A program made the translations under genes and the position numbers. From Cryptomeria japonica (taxonomy: Eukaryota; Streptophyta; Pinopsida; Cupressales; Cupressaceae): a stretch of DNA of 64,000 nt. The stretch covers positions 121,396,640 through 121,460,639 of the forward strand of contig NC_081410.1 of the NCBI RefSeq assembly GCF_030272615.1. Direction: 5' to 3'. Below are positions 43,601 through 52,022 of the stretch, piece by piece. How positions within the stretch are numbered: the first letter of the stretch is position 1; each line of letters begins with the position of its first letter. The notes beneath the pieces were generated by a model. The model was not told the DNA's origin. It saw only the letters and a list, made by a program, of their open reading frames with translations, and did no database searches.

Positions 43601-45780
43601 TGGCTTGTTCTAGCAGAGGCAAACACCTAATTGATACTAGAAGCTTGTGGTACTTCTGTGCATTTCCTAGAATATCACTAGTCTCTGAGCGTCACCACAT
43701 GTACTCCAATAGCATCCTAATTGCATAATCATCCTAAGCAAACTGCATGTTTACCTACTGTCTTTGATCTTGGTTTCTCCCCATTGAATCAGTCTGTCTA
43801 TAAGCAGGTTCATACAAGGTGTTTATAAACACTGCCAGTTTCATTACTGTCGTTCAAATATTAAGGCAATGCAAACTTGTGACAAATAGTCACTACCTGC
43901 CAGTTCAATTCCACAGATCCAAGTTCTATTATGTGCATCAAATCATTTCCGCAGGTGTGGAGATCAGTTCTGCAGACACAGGTCTGAACAAGAGAGCAGA
44001 ATTGCATTCATCTGGACTTAGCCTCATTTTCTGGCATCTAGGTAATTGATTTTACATTCCTTAATCTAAATTCCAGCTAAGTACACATTTTTTATTTGGT
44101 TAACTTCCAAATTGGTTTTTTTAATTATCACATCATCAGTGATCATTGCCAGCTCTTATATCCATGTTGATTGTTTAGTTAATTGCTTCATTTATTCAAT
44201 TAGCCTAGATATCTTATGTAAATAGTATATTCTAACAGCCAGTCCATTAAATATTTTCTCAGGCAGAAAAGAAGACTGTCTCTGACATCAGCTTGTTTAA
44301 GTTTATTATAAGATAGATTTTAGCATCAGCAGCATAAATCTTTATGCATAAAAACACAGGTAATAGTCACCAAATCTCCACTCCTTTGAAGAGTTCTTCT
44401 TTTGACAAGCTCTTTAAGGAGAGTTTACAACCCAATCCATACAAGTGCTTTTGGCAAGTTCTCAGTTTTAAGGTTGAACTAATAATCCACCAATACATAT
44501 AGACACAACAGTTGCTGAGGAAATAGAAATCATTTTCAAAAGTTATTTGTCTACTGCAAAAGAGATTGCCATAGGTAATAAGCTCGTATTTCACTCTGAG
44601 CAGCCAAACCTGATCTATCCAGTTGCATTTACTGCTGGTGTGGGTGGATGGACAAGGCTTGGTCATGAGTTTGAAACCATGGAATACTAAATTTGACAAT
44701 ACATGATAAAGTGAAAAAGCAACCTTCTTCCCACAAGTGGTACTCATATGCTCACAAAGCATGCTATCTAGGCTCTGACCTAAAGAATCACTTTCCTATG
44801 AATATCAACACAAGAAAGAAGCAATGAAAATATCATCTAATATTTTATCTGACTGATAGAAGTCATGAAGTTAGACTCTGATCTAGGTAGTTACAAAATA
44901 TTTAAGAACTTAGATTCGCTGAAATGAGATCACCTCAGGAATAGTAAAGCCTATAGCAATAAAAGAGATGGGAGGAAGTTTGCTAGTTCCTTCTCTGGAT
45001 GCTGCCATGAAACCAGAGACACGTTTCATCCTTCCAACATTTGCTATGTTAAGTGAAAATTTCCGGAGCTAAATGTTGAGACAGCATTGCATTTTTTATA
45101 ATTTAAAACTCAAAAGTAATTATTGCAAAGAAACAAGTAAACCAAATTTCCAAAATATATAAGTACAGCAGAGCTCACCAAGATGTGTAAAGCATGGGTC
45201 TATTTTTGCATGAGTAGAAAGCGCTTTGACGACCTCATTTTTAGTCATGTATGACTTTATACATGTCTCTACGAAGTGCTTCACCTGTCGAAATAACATT
45301 CTTAGTGCCGAGAAGAATGATCACTTAGAGAGAGAGCGAGATTACTAATATAGAAATGGTTTACCAAATTTGACCTTAAGTAACACAAGGAAGAACTTAC
45401 CTGCATAATGTCTCCCCATGTTACTTGTCTGGCCTCCCCTATTGCATCAGTTGTTGAACTGGGATGCTGCAAAGATGATTCTATCTTGTAATCATGTAAT
45501 TGGCCCCATCCAGAATGCTGGGGAACTTCTGAATCTTCGTGCCTCTGGTCTGCAGTTTGATGGAACACCATAGTTTGTTGATATTGGCTCTCAAGTAGTT
45601 GAGGCCTTATTTCATTCTGTTGAACATGCAGTAAAGCTAGCTATAATATCATGGCCAGTACAAGAAGCATGGTAAAGGAAAATGGGCAAAGCATCCTAGA
45701 TAGCAATAGAAAAGTCATACCTCTGATGATCCATCAATAGAAATATGGTTCGAAAAGGACATTGAAGAGGGATTTGTCAT
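16604..45780 (-). CDS. Plant-specific TIGR01589-domain protein, nine coding exons
   Basis: Coding exons, in order: 45780-45721, 45616-45401, 45284-45179, 19006-18888, 18584-18487, 18370-18075, 17839-17768, 17680-17622, 16648-16604. All junctions have AG acceptors. The donors are GT except one GC, and every phase joins, giving 356 residues with no internal stop. Residues about 93-167 carry the conserved region: [14 protein letters not shown], then [10 protein letters not shown], then [13 protein letters not shown], ending [15 protein letters not shown] recognise this as the uncharacterised plant domain TIGR01589, with a helical, coiled-coil-like end. The rest is Ser, Asn, Gln and Gly-rich and probably disordered. 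No signal peptide or membrane segment is seen. Its function is unknown. The start was chosen as the first ATG in frame with the domain. Confidence 0.87.
17622..17680 (-). CDS. Host gene exon 9
   Basis: 59 bp. Acceptor TTCTTACAG, donor GTATTA. It completes a split Gly and encodes [19 protein letters not shown], leaving in phase 0. Confidence 0.82.
17768..17839 (-). CDS. Host gene exon 8, followed by a GC donor
   Basis: 72 bp, entering and leaving in phase 1. Acceptor CCTTGCAG. It encodes [20 protein letters not shown] and ends with CAG before GCAAGT. GC-AG introns are a known minor spliceosomal class, and CAG|GCAAGT fits its usual consensus. Confidence 0.8.
18075..18370 (-). CDS. Host gene exon 7 (largest coding exon)
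   Basis: 296 bp encoding 98 full codons plus split codons at each end. Acceptor AATTGCAG, donor GTACAG. The peptide is rich in Ser, Asn, Gly and Met (for example [19 protein letters not shown]), consistent with a disordered tail. Confidence 0.87.
18487..18584 (-). CDS. Host gene exon 6
   Basis: 98 bp, leaving in phase 2. Acceptor AATCACAG, donor GTAGGA. It encodes [20 protein letters not shown] and a short His-rich end. Confidence 0.8.
18888..19006 (-). CDS. Host gene exon 5 (second half of conserved domain)
   Basis: 119 bp. It starts with the last two bases of the split Val codon and then encodes [18 protein letters not shown] and the segment ending LLEQQHQVM. The donor is GTAATG after 18888, leaving in phase 0. 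Later GT sites in the same open frame are possible alternatives, but this one joins cleanly to exon 6. Confidence 0.85.
19350..20220. other. Intron DNA, possible old LTR
   Basis: No coding frame. The stretch about 19600-19860 has LTR-like character: a TGTTGTACCC start and a downstream AATAAAAC. No second copy, primer site or target duplication was found. Confidence 0.25.
20226..20345. repeat. Minisatellite of GACTTGGACTTGG units
   Basis: Three tandem units of about 37-43 bp begin near 20226, 20263 and 20306. They combine the hexamer GACTTG, repeated two or three times, with a block containing CCCAAACTGGGC. That block is itself an inverted repeat. Confidence 0.8.
20400..21350. other. Intron DNA without a clear gene
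   Basis: AT-rich. A GC-richer patch near 20890-20940 (around GGGGCTGGCAGCACCCCCAA) has a short inverted repeat but no recognised identity. Confidence 0.3.
21390..22960 (+). pseudogene. Ty3/gypsy-type gag relic
   Basis: Coding-like text persists across several frames. [20 protein letters not shown] near 21810-21870, then [10 protein letters not shown], a [12 protein letters not shown] segment and a [13 protein letters not shown] segment (near 22046-22085) match the retrotransposon gag core. Two decayed zinc knuckles follow at about 22245-22345, each with one Cys replaced or lost. A third weak one lies near 22560-22640. A basic tail frame runs to 22959. No protease or polymerase follows before the chromovirus at 24 kb. 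It is truncated and inactive. Confidence 0.55.
22876..22951 (+). repeat. 42-bp tandem duplication in the gag relic tail
   Basis: A unit starting GAAGCCATATCTATAAAT occurs near 22876 and again near 22918, with one mismatch in the shared part. It keeps the reading frame. Confidence 0.8.
22961..24052. other. Intron DNA between elements
   Basis: No recognisable gene, RNA or repeat end. Confidence 0.35.
24053..24057. repeat. Left target site duplication of the chromovirus
   Basis: TATAA, identical to 31557-31561. Confidence 0.88.
24058..25406 (+). repeat. 5' LTR of the chromovirus, 1,349 bp
   Basis: Begins TGTGATGTCCCC and ends GAGGTTCTTACA, with the canonical TG...CA ends. A possible TATA-like sequence, CTATTTATAG, lies near 24249. 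About 96-97% identical to the 3' LTR by hand comparison. Confidence 0.93.
25408..25419 (+). promoter_or_regulatory. Chromovirus primer-binding site (initiator Met tRNA)
   Basis: TGGTATCAGAGC, complementary to the 3' end of plant initiator methionine tRNA, one base after the 5' LTR. It primes minus-strand DNA synthesis. Confidence 0.93.
25453..27918 (+). pseudogene. Chromovirus gag-protease-RT frame, interrupted by TGA and TAG
   Basis: One continuous frame from ATG at 25453, broken by TGA at 25702-25704 and ended early by TAG at 27916-27918. The gag core occupies about 26000-26500 (for example the [14 protein letters not shown] segment). The knuckle at 26659-26700 is C-x2-C-x7-H-x-C, usual for plant gypsy gag. 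The aspartic protease motif [12 protein letters not shown] has its catalytic Asp codon at 26956. Reverse transcriptase begins about 27500, with [17 protein letters not shown], then [11 protein letters not shown], and [10 protein letters not shown] just before the stop. The stop replaces a Gln codon. Both nonsense codons are explained by C-to-T changes. Confidence 0.9.
27951..28808 (+). pseudogene. Chromovirus RT palm and RNase H segment
   Basis: This frame is out of register with the preceding one. It begins [12 protein letters not shown], the catalytic FFDD box (27957-27968). It continues through the RT connection ([14 protein letters not shown]) and RNase H ([15 protein letters not shown], then YDKEMLAI, then [11 protein letters not shown]). 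A few codons usually found just before the catalytic box are missing. The frame is lost near 28785 and stops at 28806-28808 in unrelated text. Confidence 0.9.
28786..30228 (+). pseudogene. Chromovirus integrase with chromodomain
   Basis: 480 open codons restored to the original frame. The zinc-binding HHCC motif is visible as [12 protein letters not shown] and ECPVCQQNK. The integrase core has the first Asp in SMDFITGLP, the second in [10 protein letters not shown] and the Glu in [16 protein letters not shown]-type C-terminal fold and a terminal chromodomain ([19 protein letters not shown], about 30080-30140) follow. Chromodomains direct such elements toward marked chromatin. The frame runs 22 bases into the 3' LTR. 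This segment alone looks intact. Confidence 0.92.
30193..30206 (+). promoter_or_regulatory. Chromovirus polypurine tract
   Basis: GGGAGGGGCGGA ends two bases before the 3' LTR. It is the plus-strand primer site and here also lies inside the integrase frame. Confidence 0.8.
30207..31556 (+). repeat. 3' LTR of the chromovirus, 1,350 bp
   Basis: Same TGTGATGTCCCC start and GGTTCTTACA end as the 5' copy. Of about 44 differences counted by hand, roughly 36 are transitions. Confidence 0.93.
31557..31561. repeat. Right target site duplication of the chromovirus
   Basis: TATAA directly after the 3' LTR. Confidence 0.88.
31758..32163. repeat. 202-bp tandem duplication
   Basis: 31758-31959 is repeated at 31960-32163 with about 95% identity. 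On the minus strand both copies carry the same coding-like text ([20 protein letters not shown]), so the event doubled a coding segment of the relic described next. Confidence 0.85.
32615..32638. repeat. Perfect 8-bp hairpin next to the tRNA-like head
   Basis: GTACCGAC and GTCGGTAC flank an 8-base loop. It lies 15 bp downstream of the tRNA-like segment on the minus strand and may be part of the SINE body. Confidence 0.6.
32653..32724 (-). repeat. tRNA-derived pol III promoter, SINE-like
   Basis: The minus strand folds as a near-canonical tRNA. The acceptor stem GGGCCAG pairs with CTGGTCC, the D arm is GCTC/GAGC, and the T arm CTAGG/CCTAG has loop TTCGAGT. The A box TAGCTCAGTGG (32717-32707) and B box GGTTCGAGTCC (32674-32664) match the pol III consensus. 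The anticodon arm is poor (an 8-base loop and a mismatch), and no CCA or isolated gene context is present. It is more likely a SINE head or tRNA pseudogene than a working tRNA gene. Confidence 0.6.
33841..35730. other. AT-rich intron DNA, no gene seen
   Basis: Only short low-complexity frames. No element ends were recognised. Confidence 0.35.
35750..36731 (-). repeat. Diverged LTR-like repeat, copy A (possible 3' LTR of copia relic)
   Basis: Aligns with about 42950-43800 in the same orientation, sharing landmarks such as CAACCTCCAACCA, CTTCACACCTTCAA and CATCTCATGACCA among many differences. On the minus strand a plausible LTR start TGTTGGAAC lies at 36731, immediately after the copia RNase H region. 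That is where a 3' LTR should be. Confidence 0.5.
37314..37760 (-). pseudogene. Copia reverse transcriptase relic with YVDD box
   Basis: [15 protein letters not shown] carries the catalytic Asp pair at 37712-37707. Further along the minus strand, [20 protein letters not shown] and GVLSRYM match the conserved end of copia reverse transcriptase. Confidence 0.75.
38385..38854 (+). mobile_element. Solo-LTR-like insert inside the copia relic, 470 bp
   Basis: Begins TGTTATTAGGG and ends CCTAATTTCTAACA, giving imperfect inverted TG...CA ends. It has a TATA-like sequence (TATATTTAAG near 38576) and AATAAA near 38742, the right order for plus-strand U3 and R. It separates the copia post-integrase block from the reverse transcriptase. 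A matching target duplication was not seen (CATAA versus CCTTG), so the ends may be off or the flanks mutated. Confidence 0.55.
38979..39191 (-). pseudogene. Copia post-integrase segment
   Basis: Begins [20 protein letters not shown] and continues with a [10 protein letters not shown] segment ending DAIFRE. It resembles the K.iFiGY....kgYrlw...... r.DV.F.E block between copia integrase and reverse transcriptase. Confidence 0.65.
39757..40023 (-). pseudogene. Copia GAG-pre-integrase segment
   Basis: Open for 88 codons. [20 protein letters not shown], then [14 protein letters not shown], ending [12 protein letters not shown], match the pre-integrase zinc region (H ... H ... C-x2-C) of copia polyproteins. 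The first His-containing part is modified. Confidence 0.65.
42196..42207 (+). promoter_or_regulatory. Possible LTR retrotransposon primer-binding site
   Basis: TGGTACCAGAGC matches the initiator Met tRNA complement at 11 of 12 bases. It follows GGGGATATTACA, which looks like an LTR end. The LTR start and the element body were not resolved, so this marks an eroded plus-strand element. Confidence 0.45.
42258..42336. repeat. About 40-bp imperfect tandem duplication
   Basis: Two units containing TTTTAACC, GATATTACAC and AAAATGCATT follow each other near 42258 and 42298. Confidence 0.65.
42950..43800 (-). repeat. Diverged LTR-like repeat, copy B
   Basis: Counterpart of 35750-36731 in the same orientation on the other side of the copia relic, with many substitutions and indels. 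If the two are an LTR pair, this is the 5' LTR. No primer-binding site was recognised next to it. Confidence 0.45.
43801..45172. other. Start of intron 4 without a recognised element
   Basis: An open minus-strand frame at 44762-44367 (131 codons) has no protein-like character and no matching splice sites. Nothing else was seen. Confidence 0.4.
45179..45284 (-). CDS. Host gene exon 4 (first half of conserved domain)
   Basis: 106 bp, entering in phase 0 and leaving in phase 1. Acceptor TCGACAG, donor GTGAGC. It encodes [20 protein letters not shown] and ends [10 protein letters not shown]. The split codon is completed in exon 5, 26 kb away. Confidence 0.9.
45401..45616 (-). CDS. Host gene exon 3
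   Basis: 216 bp, 72 codons, phase 0 at both ends. Acceptor CAACAG, donor GTAAGT. It encodes a Gln, Ser and His-rich segment that ends in [10 protein letters not shown], just before the conserved domain. Confidence 0.88.
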
Positions 45781-45833
45781 TCTCTTTACATCTGGACCTC
45801 AATTAAAGCCATGTATAGTTTGTCAGTAGGTAC
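45721..45833 (-). CDS. Host gene exon 2 (leader and start codon)
   Basis: The acceptor TGTGCAG precedes 45833 and the donor GTATGA follows 45721. The ATG is at 45780-45778 and the exon encodes 20 residues beginning [12 protein letters not shown]. It ends in phase 0. The 53 leader bases hold a complete upstream ORF. Confidence 0.8.
45786..45812 (-). promoter_or_regulatory. Upstream ORF in the 5' leader
   Basis: An ATG at 45812-45810 opens eight codons (MALIEVQM) closed by TAA at 45788-45786. It ends 5 bases before the main ATG at 45780. Short uORFs so close to the start usually lower or condition translation. That effect is inferred here, not shown. Confidence 0.55.
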
Positions 45834-47507
45834 CTGCACACAATTAACATATCTAACAGTGTAACGGCAGAAATATCTATGGTATAAATTCTTAAAAAAA
45901 AGTGAAGATAATTCTAGTTTTTTACCTGTATTTTATACTTGTAAGTTGCCAGATAGTGATATGTTGCAGTTACTTAATACAAATGAAATTGCAAAAGCAC
46001 AGTGAACGTTTCTCAGATAATTTTTATTGGTTATAAAAGGTATTTTTAAAATTAAAAAAATTCAACAATAGGCTTTCTGGTAGAATTGTTGGTAATGCTC
46101 TGCCATTTTTAATCAATAGAAATCGGAGAATAAGAAACTATGACTCTCCTAGTATAACATACTACAAGCAGAAAAGAAAAAACATGTAAGTATTACCACA
46201 GATTGTCGTATTAAAAAAATTCTTACACAGTTTTTATCCAAAATATTTATTGAATCAAATTGAATGATCGTGATCACAAGTACTCAGTTACTGACACATG
46301 CGAGCACCAAGCAAAGCCTTACAGCATAGTGATCATAGCCAGTGGCTCTCATCAAATTTAGCCACAGCTCAAAACTTATGCTTCTGGTAATTGAGCAGCG
46401 GTTATGTTAATCTAGATGCAAATAAAAGAATAAAACTATTTGAACAAGATTCTTATCCTCTTAAATTTTCACTTCACTTTCTAAGGTGTTTGCCTGATCA
46501 GTGATCTACCTCATCCTGAAAGATACAAAAAATTCCGTACTACAACAAATATAGCTTCTTACCACTCAAATTTTACCGCGTTCAGCCTTCAACAAGCTTT
46601 ACATTAAGGATTGTTTACTCATGTTCTTAAATTCAACAAGTTAATTATCACTTTCTTCATTTAAAGATTTAGGCAGTAACTTGAACTTCGAATTTCTTAT
46701 TAACAGTCGGTAAAAAAGAGCAATTCCCTCTTGCCCAAACCTTCAAAGACCAGGGACAGAGATGGTAAATAACACGAGCACCTTTGAGGATCTTTTTATG
46801 TACAACTTTGGCACCAGTGTACGCTTAAAGGACATGACAAATAGCACAGTGGACGCCTTTGTTCAAAGCTGTGTTACAACGTAGTAAAAATAAAAAATAT
46901 TGCCATAAATTTTTAAATTTATGATCACTAGAGTCTGTAGCAAAAACAAAATCCTTACAGCTCATTTTTTAAGTTAATATGTGCAATTGGATGTAGATGT
47001 ACAAAAAGACCTTATTCGGCAGGCCTTCCAAAAATGGTAAATGCAAGTAATACTGCAAGAGCAGATAATTAACAACATTACTGCTCAAATTTACCCTAAA
47101 GCGTGAGTACAACATCTCAGAAAAACTTTTTTGCGCTCAAAATTACATCAAAATTGATAAAAACCTAGGTCAAAAGTAATTGCTCAGCAATTGGAACTTA
47201 CTTGCTAAAAGGCAGAAAAACAAGCTTGATCGAATGCTGAGGTAGCTAGAAACCTTCTCAATACTTTAAAGACCTAGCTTAGCAACCAGAACGGCCAAAA
47301 GCATCGAAAATCCTCATAAAGCTTCCTCTGTAACTTTTCTTCAAAACGCTACCTTTAAACACCATCAGAAACCCCAAATTTAGCAGCTAGCTTTAAAGCG
47401 ATTTTTATCCTCTGGATGTCTAGAACCAAAAAAGTAACACAAATACAAATTCACAGATCCGTTGAATACAAGAAAATAGGAACTTAATTTAATTCTCAGT
47501 AACTTAC
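45834..47507 (-). other. Intron 1 of the host gene, 1,674 bp
   Basis: Donor GTAAGT at 47507, acceptor TGTGCAG before 45833. AT-rich, with no gene or element seen. Confidence 0.55.
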
Positions 47508-47600
47508 GTTTTCGACAAAATAAAGTCGTCGCTCCGCAGCCTAAAATTCTCAGAAAACGTAAAACAGAGGCAGAGCACCCTGTGTTTTGAGCTTAAATGT
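47508..47600 (-). other. Predicted 5' UTR exon 1 of the host gene
   Basis: On the minus strand a strong donor (GTAAGT at 47507-47502) follows a moderately GC-rich leader without a usable ATG. It pairs with the acceptor before 45833, giving a first intron of 1,674 bp. The upstream limit is a guess; no certain TATA box or start site was found. Confidence 0.5.
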
Positions 47601-47609
47601 ATTTAATTG

Positions 47610-50400
47610 TAAAAAGGTTGTTTCCATAAATGGTAAAACAGGAGTTCTGTCTGGAATTGCCGCCCATAAATAAAAGGAAATCTATAACGACCTTTAAAGG
47701 ATTACTTTCCTCCAACATGCTTACAACTGGTGAGAACAGGATTTGTGTCTTAATAATTAGAAAAAAGATTAAATACGTGGAAACGTGGGTTGCAGAGATG
47801 TTAAGCTGATTATTTTACTTCGTCGTGAGATAGAGAAGGCTGGGGAGAGTGGCGCATGGCGAGCAGATATCATTATATTATAGAATCTTTTTCTTTTGTC
47901 ATATACATTGATAGAGTACAGTCATTAATCATTTTGTGATGGAAATTATTTAGATTACATAAATTTTGGTATTTTTGATTTTATGGGAGAATGAATTATA
48001 TCCACAGAAAATTAAAATTATATAATCATAATTTTTATATTAAATTATATTTATAAAAAATAATAAAATAGATAATATTTTAATAATATATTTTTAATTT
48101 AAAATATATTTATTAATTATTATAATAAAATATAAAGGAATGAAAGGGCTTTTCAAAAATAGTATTACACAAGAATGTTTTTTTATCTATATATAATCAA
48201 CACTTTAAAAATTGAGATATCTATCTTTAAAAAAAAATTATGTAAAGAATATATGAGATGTCATTCTTCAAGTGTCTATTTTTTATTAATTTTATTATTA
48301 AAGTCAAATAGATGGAAAATGATACTTCTACTATCTTTTACTTTAAAATTATTTAAAAAATATTTATTTATTCACATTGCTCTTATTATTTTTTTATTTT
48401 TTTAATTAAAATAGTGGTTTATGATGTTATTTTATAAATAATAATAAATTATTATGTACTTTACAAAATAGAAATATTATTAAATTAATATTTATTGATA
48501 TATTTTTTAAAATATATATGTGTAAATCAAAAAATAATTTTTAAAATAATATATAATTATTTTATTTTACTTTAGATTGATTTTATATTGTTTACTTCAA
48601 AAGCTATTTTTATTGTTTATTAAAGAGTTGTTTTACTTTAACTTAGAATTATTTTAATTAATTAAAAAATTGTTGTTGGTGAATTTTGTTTCTTGTTGGA
48701 GGGCTTTATATGGTTTTATTGTAGATTCTTTATTTGAAAAATTGTTTTTATTTATTAAAAAGCTATTTTACTCTAATTTAGAATTGTTTTAATTAGAAAT
48801 AATTTTGTTTTAAGTGATTTTTTTTTTTTGTTGGAGGGTTTTATATGTTTTTATATCAATCTCACATTTATCTAGAATATTCAACAAGACTTGAATCTTA
48901 ATGGGTTGATCCAAAGCCATTCAACATGATACTATGAAAAGGGTTGGGCTCCTATTTTACATGTAAGAATAATTTTCTTAGAATTAAATAATAATAATTA
49001 AAAATATAAACAGAAGATTAAAATGATTTTTTATTTGAGAAAATATTCTATATATAATTATAAGTTTTAATTCAATGGTAAGGATGAAAAATTTTTCTCA
49101 CCAACTTACAAATTTATTATTTTTTCTTTTAAAATATGAACTATCTATTTCATATAGTTTTTATAATTTCTTATATAAAAATAAATCACTTTCACTAAAT
49201 TCTTTTGTCAATAAAAGTTATAAATTCATGACATCGTTTGTTTGAAAAAAAGTTTATAGGTCAATATTCTATTGTCTCCTAGTGAAATTGAATGGTTCTA
49301 AATGAGCCCACCAAATCTTGATCGAGTCTTGTTGAGTGCAAGATCTCAACACAATAAGAAATGAAATTGGGATTGTGTCCCTCAATAGAATGGAAATTTG
49401 TTCTCCACAAAAGAGGTTTCTCATTATAAGATTCTTATGTCAAAACTAGATAATATTAAGAGGTGCTTCATGTAACAATTTAAATGGATGTACCACACTT
49501 GTCCTTGGCTTTTTTTCATTATTGCTTTCAAGGCTTTTAACTTGGATGTTTAATCAACTTCTATGCAAATGATAACTTATTTTCTTAAATTAAATTGGAT
49601 GTTATATAAAATTAATCAATAACATTAATGTATAGTTATATTATTAATTATAATGTTGAAAAATGTCTACTTTGCATTAATTTTTTTAATTCATTTTGAT
49701 TTGTTTGTTTCATATGTAATCACTAGGTGTATAAATGGAATGTTTTACATGAAAAATAATATTATTTAAAGCTTTGAGTAAAATTGAATCCACAAATCCT
49801 AAGAATCTAGATCTAAAAAATATTATTCTCTAATTTAGGTCAATATTATGGGTGTTCAAAACCACAACTACAAATTTGACCATAAACTTTCAAAATTAAA
49901 TTTCAATATTAAACCCAATTCATCTCCCTTCCAACTAGTTCTTACTTGTGGACTACAAGAATGATATATGTAAAAACAAGACAAACCCTTGTTCACTTTT
50001 AGTGTAATGGTCTTTTCCCCTGTGATTTATTAAGTATTTGCAGCGGATTAAATAAATCAAATATTAAGTTAAACCTAATTTAATTAACCAAAAGTAATTA
50101 TTCAAGGGAATGATAAACTAATCACTCATAAAATTTATATTATTTTATATTGAATTAACCTTCAAAACATTTATAGAACAATTATATTAAAGATGAATGC
50201 ACATCAATAATCAATAATAAAACATTGAGATAATAATTTGTAGCAGTGAAACATTAGGGCAATGATTGTAAATAAAATTGATTGATACATATTTGTAAAT
50301 CATGGAGAGGTTGCTTTCCCGCACGTAGAGGATTAGTTATAGGCCTAGGGTTTCCAGGCAAGGAAGCACTCCAAGAGGACACGGTTCTTACACAGAACCC
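47610..50400. other. AT-rich upstream region of the host gene
   Basis: Strongly AT-rich, especially 47.9-49.2 kb. No coding frame is supported. Promoter elements are presumably near 47.6-47.8 kb, but none could be pinned down. Confidence 0.4.
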
Positions 50401-50403
50401 CAC

Positions 50404-50811
50404 ATGTCTTCACGACATGAAATAAACATAGCTCTGGCCAGGACACTCCTGGGTGTACGTTGTACCTCGAGTTGGACACACACTGTATGCCCCTTCTCCA
50501 ATGCTCAATGCCCAACCACCAGACAGGGACATGGTCGTCGTAGCAAAGGCATAAGCAGGCAGGGACATGGTGGTCATAGCAAAGCCCTCATGAGGATGCT
50601 AGAAGAATCTGGGGAATTCCATAGACAGAGCCGCAAGCTGTTGAGGAGTAGGCATGGGGGGTTGAGAGAGCAAAAGGTTCTAGGGGGGGCAAAGGGCCTC
50701 ATGGAATTTATACAACCTGTAAATGAGGCCTTGGTGAAGGAGGTAGGGCGGCTTATTCCCATGCTTGGGATCCATGGTGTCTTTAACAGAACTTTCAATA
50801 GAGTGCAGTAA
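50404..50811 (+). CDS. Open frame of 135 codons, unidentified
   Basis: A GC-richer island in AT-rich DNA. The frame contains a short repeated motif (RQGHGRRSKGISRQGHGGHS) and then text such as LMEFIQPVNEALVKEVGRLI that looks like protein. It ends with TAA at 50809-50811. No splice sites or partner frames confirm it. It may be a small gene, an exon or an element fragment; the family is not recognised. Confidence 0.25.
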   Translation: MSSRHEINIALARTLLGVRCTSSWTHTVCPFSNAQCPTTRQGHGRRSKGISRQGHGGHSKALMRMLEESGEFHRQSRKLLRSRHGGLREQKVLGGAKGLMEFIQPVNEALVKEVGRLIPMLGIHGVFNRTFNRVQ

Positions 50812-51978
50812 ATAAAAGGGCAGACAAAGCAAATCATTGTTGCAAATCATTTGATATTTGATATTTTGATGATATCTAAAGTGTTTGACAACATTATGAT
50901 GTTATTTAATGATATTAATGGCATTTTTATATGATATGGTGATGTTATTTAATTAAAAGCAATATTTTTATGTGATATTATTTATATGGTGAAATGTTAT
51001 GAAATTTTATAAATTTTAATATGTTTTGATTTTTTTATCGAGTGTGAGGTGGATGCAGGGTAGACCGTCGAAGATAGACATATGACTGAGGAGGGGTCTC
51101 CTAGCTCGTTTGCAATAACCCGGGAAATATAACCTGTGCACAAATACACATAAATAATAATAATTAAATTAATTTATTTAAATATTTAAAAAAAAAAGAA
51201 TAAATTTATAAATAAATAAACTAATTATAAAAATAAATTAAAGTAAATTCAAATTAAGATTTTTGAAAGATAAAATATCAAGATCTAAAATTAAACATAT
51301 TGAAATTAACACATGGATTTTAAACTATGAACCTAGAGTCGAACTATCTATAACTACCTGTCAACTCTCTTTTTGTTTTTCATAACTGGCTAATCAATTT
51401 CTGATTTTCTCCACTCCAACTCCCCATTCACTCTTGATTTTTTCAATCTAGATCCATATTTCTTGGATTGAACCCCCAGCCAAAAGCAATTATAAGTATT
51501 GAGCCAATTATCATATTAGATACATCCAATCTAGCTGGAAATCTTCTTTTTGTTTTATTTTCCCTTTCTCTATGAATCCATTTTTGTCTACAAATCTTTT
51601 TTTTTTAGGGAGAAGTCAAAATTTTGGGAGAGCTAAGTGAGAGGTCGAATTGTTGTTGGGAGACCACGCCCCCTCTTCTATTCCTCACAACTAGGTTCCC
51701 TTTCAAATTAACTTGGCTAGTAATCGTATTCTGCAAGATGATTTGGATTGTATAGTTTGTATTGCCCTTCTTTCTCCCGCTACTACTTGCAGGGTAATAT
51801 TTGTTCACATTCTATCGCCAAATATCTCTTCTTTTTGCATTCCTTTTATAGATCGATCTGCATTATTTCCTCGACATTAGTTTTTTCAATATTCTTTGCT
51901 ATGTTTTAATCGATTATGTGGTGCAAATCGCCCCTTATCATTGTTCTTTTTCTACAGTTCCACGTATAAGATAAATCT

Positions 51979-51981
<3 letters not shown>
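50812..51981. other. AT-rich non-coding stretch
   Basis: No coding frame or recognised repeat; several pyrimidine-rich runs near 51400-51600. Confidence 0.35.

Positions 51982-52019
<38 letters not shown>
51982..52019. repeat. (AT)n microsatellite
   Basis: About 19 uninterrupted AT dinucleotides. Confidence 0.95.

Positions 52020-52022
<3 letters not shown>

Larger units (their letters stand above)
19007..45178 (-). other. Giant intron 4 of the host gene, 26,172 bp
   Basis: Bounded by the donor GTGAGC at 45178-45173 and the acceptor TTGACAG at 19013-19007. It splits one Val codon inside the conserved domain. The other internal introns are 87-1,674 bp, so this intron alone has been inflated. 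It contains a gypsy gag relic, a complete chromovirus, a coding relic, a tRNA-derived repeat, a copia relic and several LTR fragments. Confidence 0.85.

Noticed and set aside
44367..44762. Minus-strand open frame of 131 codons considered as a missing exon between exons 4 and 5
   Set aside because: Exon 4 already joins exon 5 within a split Val codon inside the conserved domain. This frame has no matching phase or convincing splice sites.
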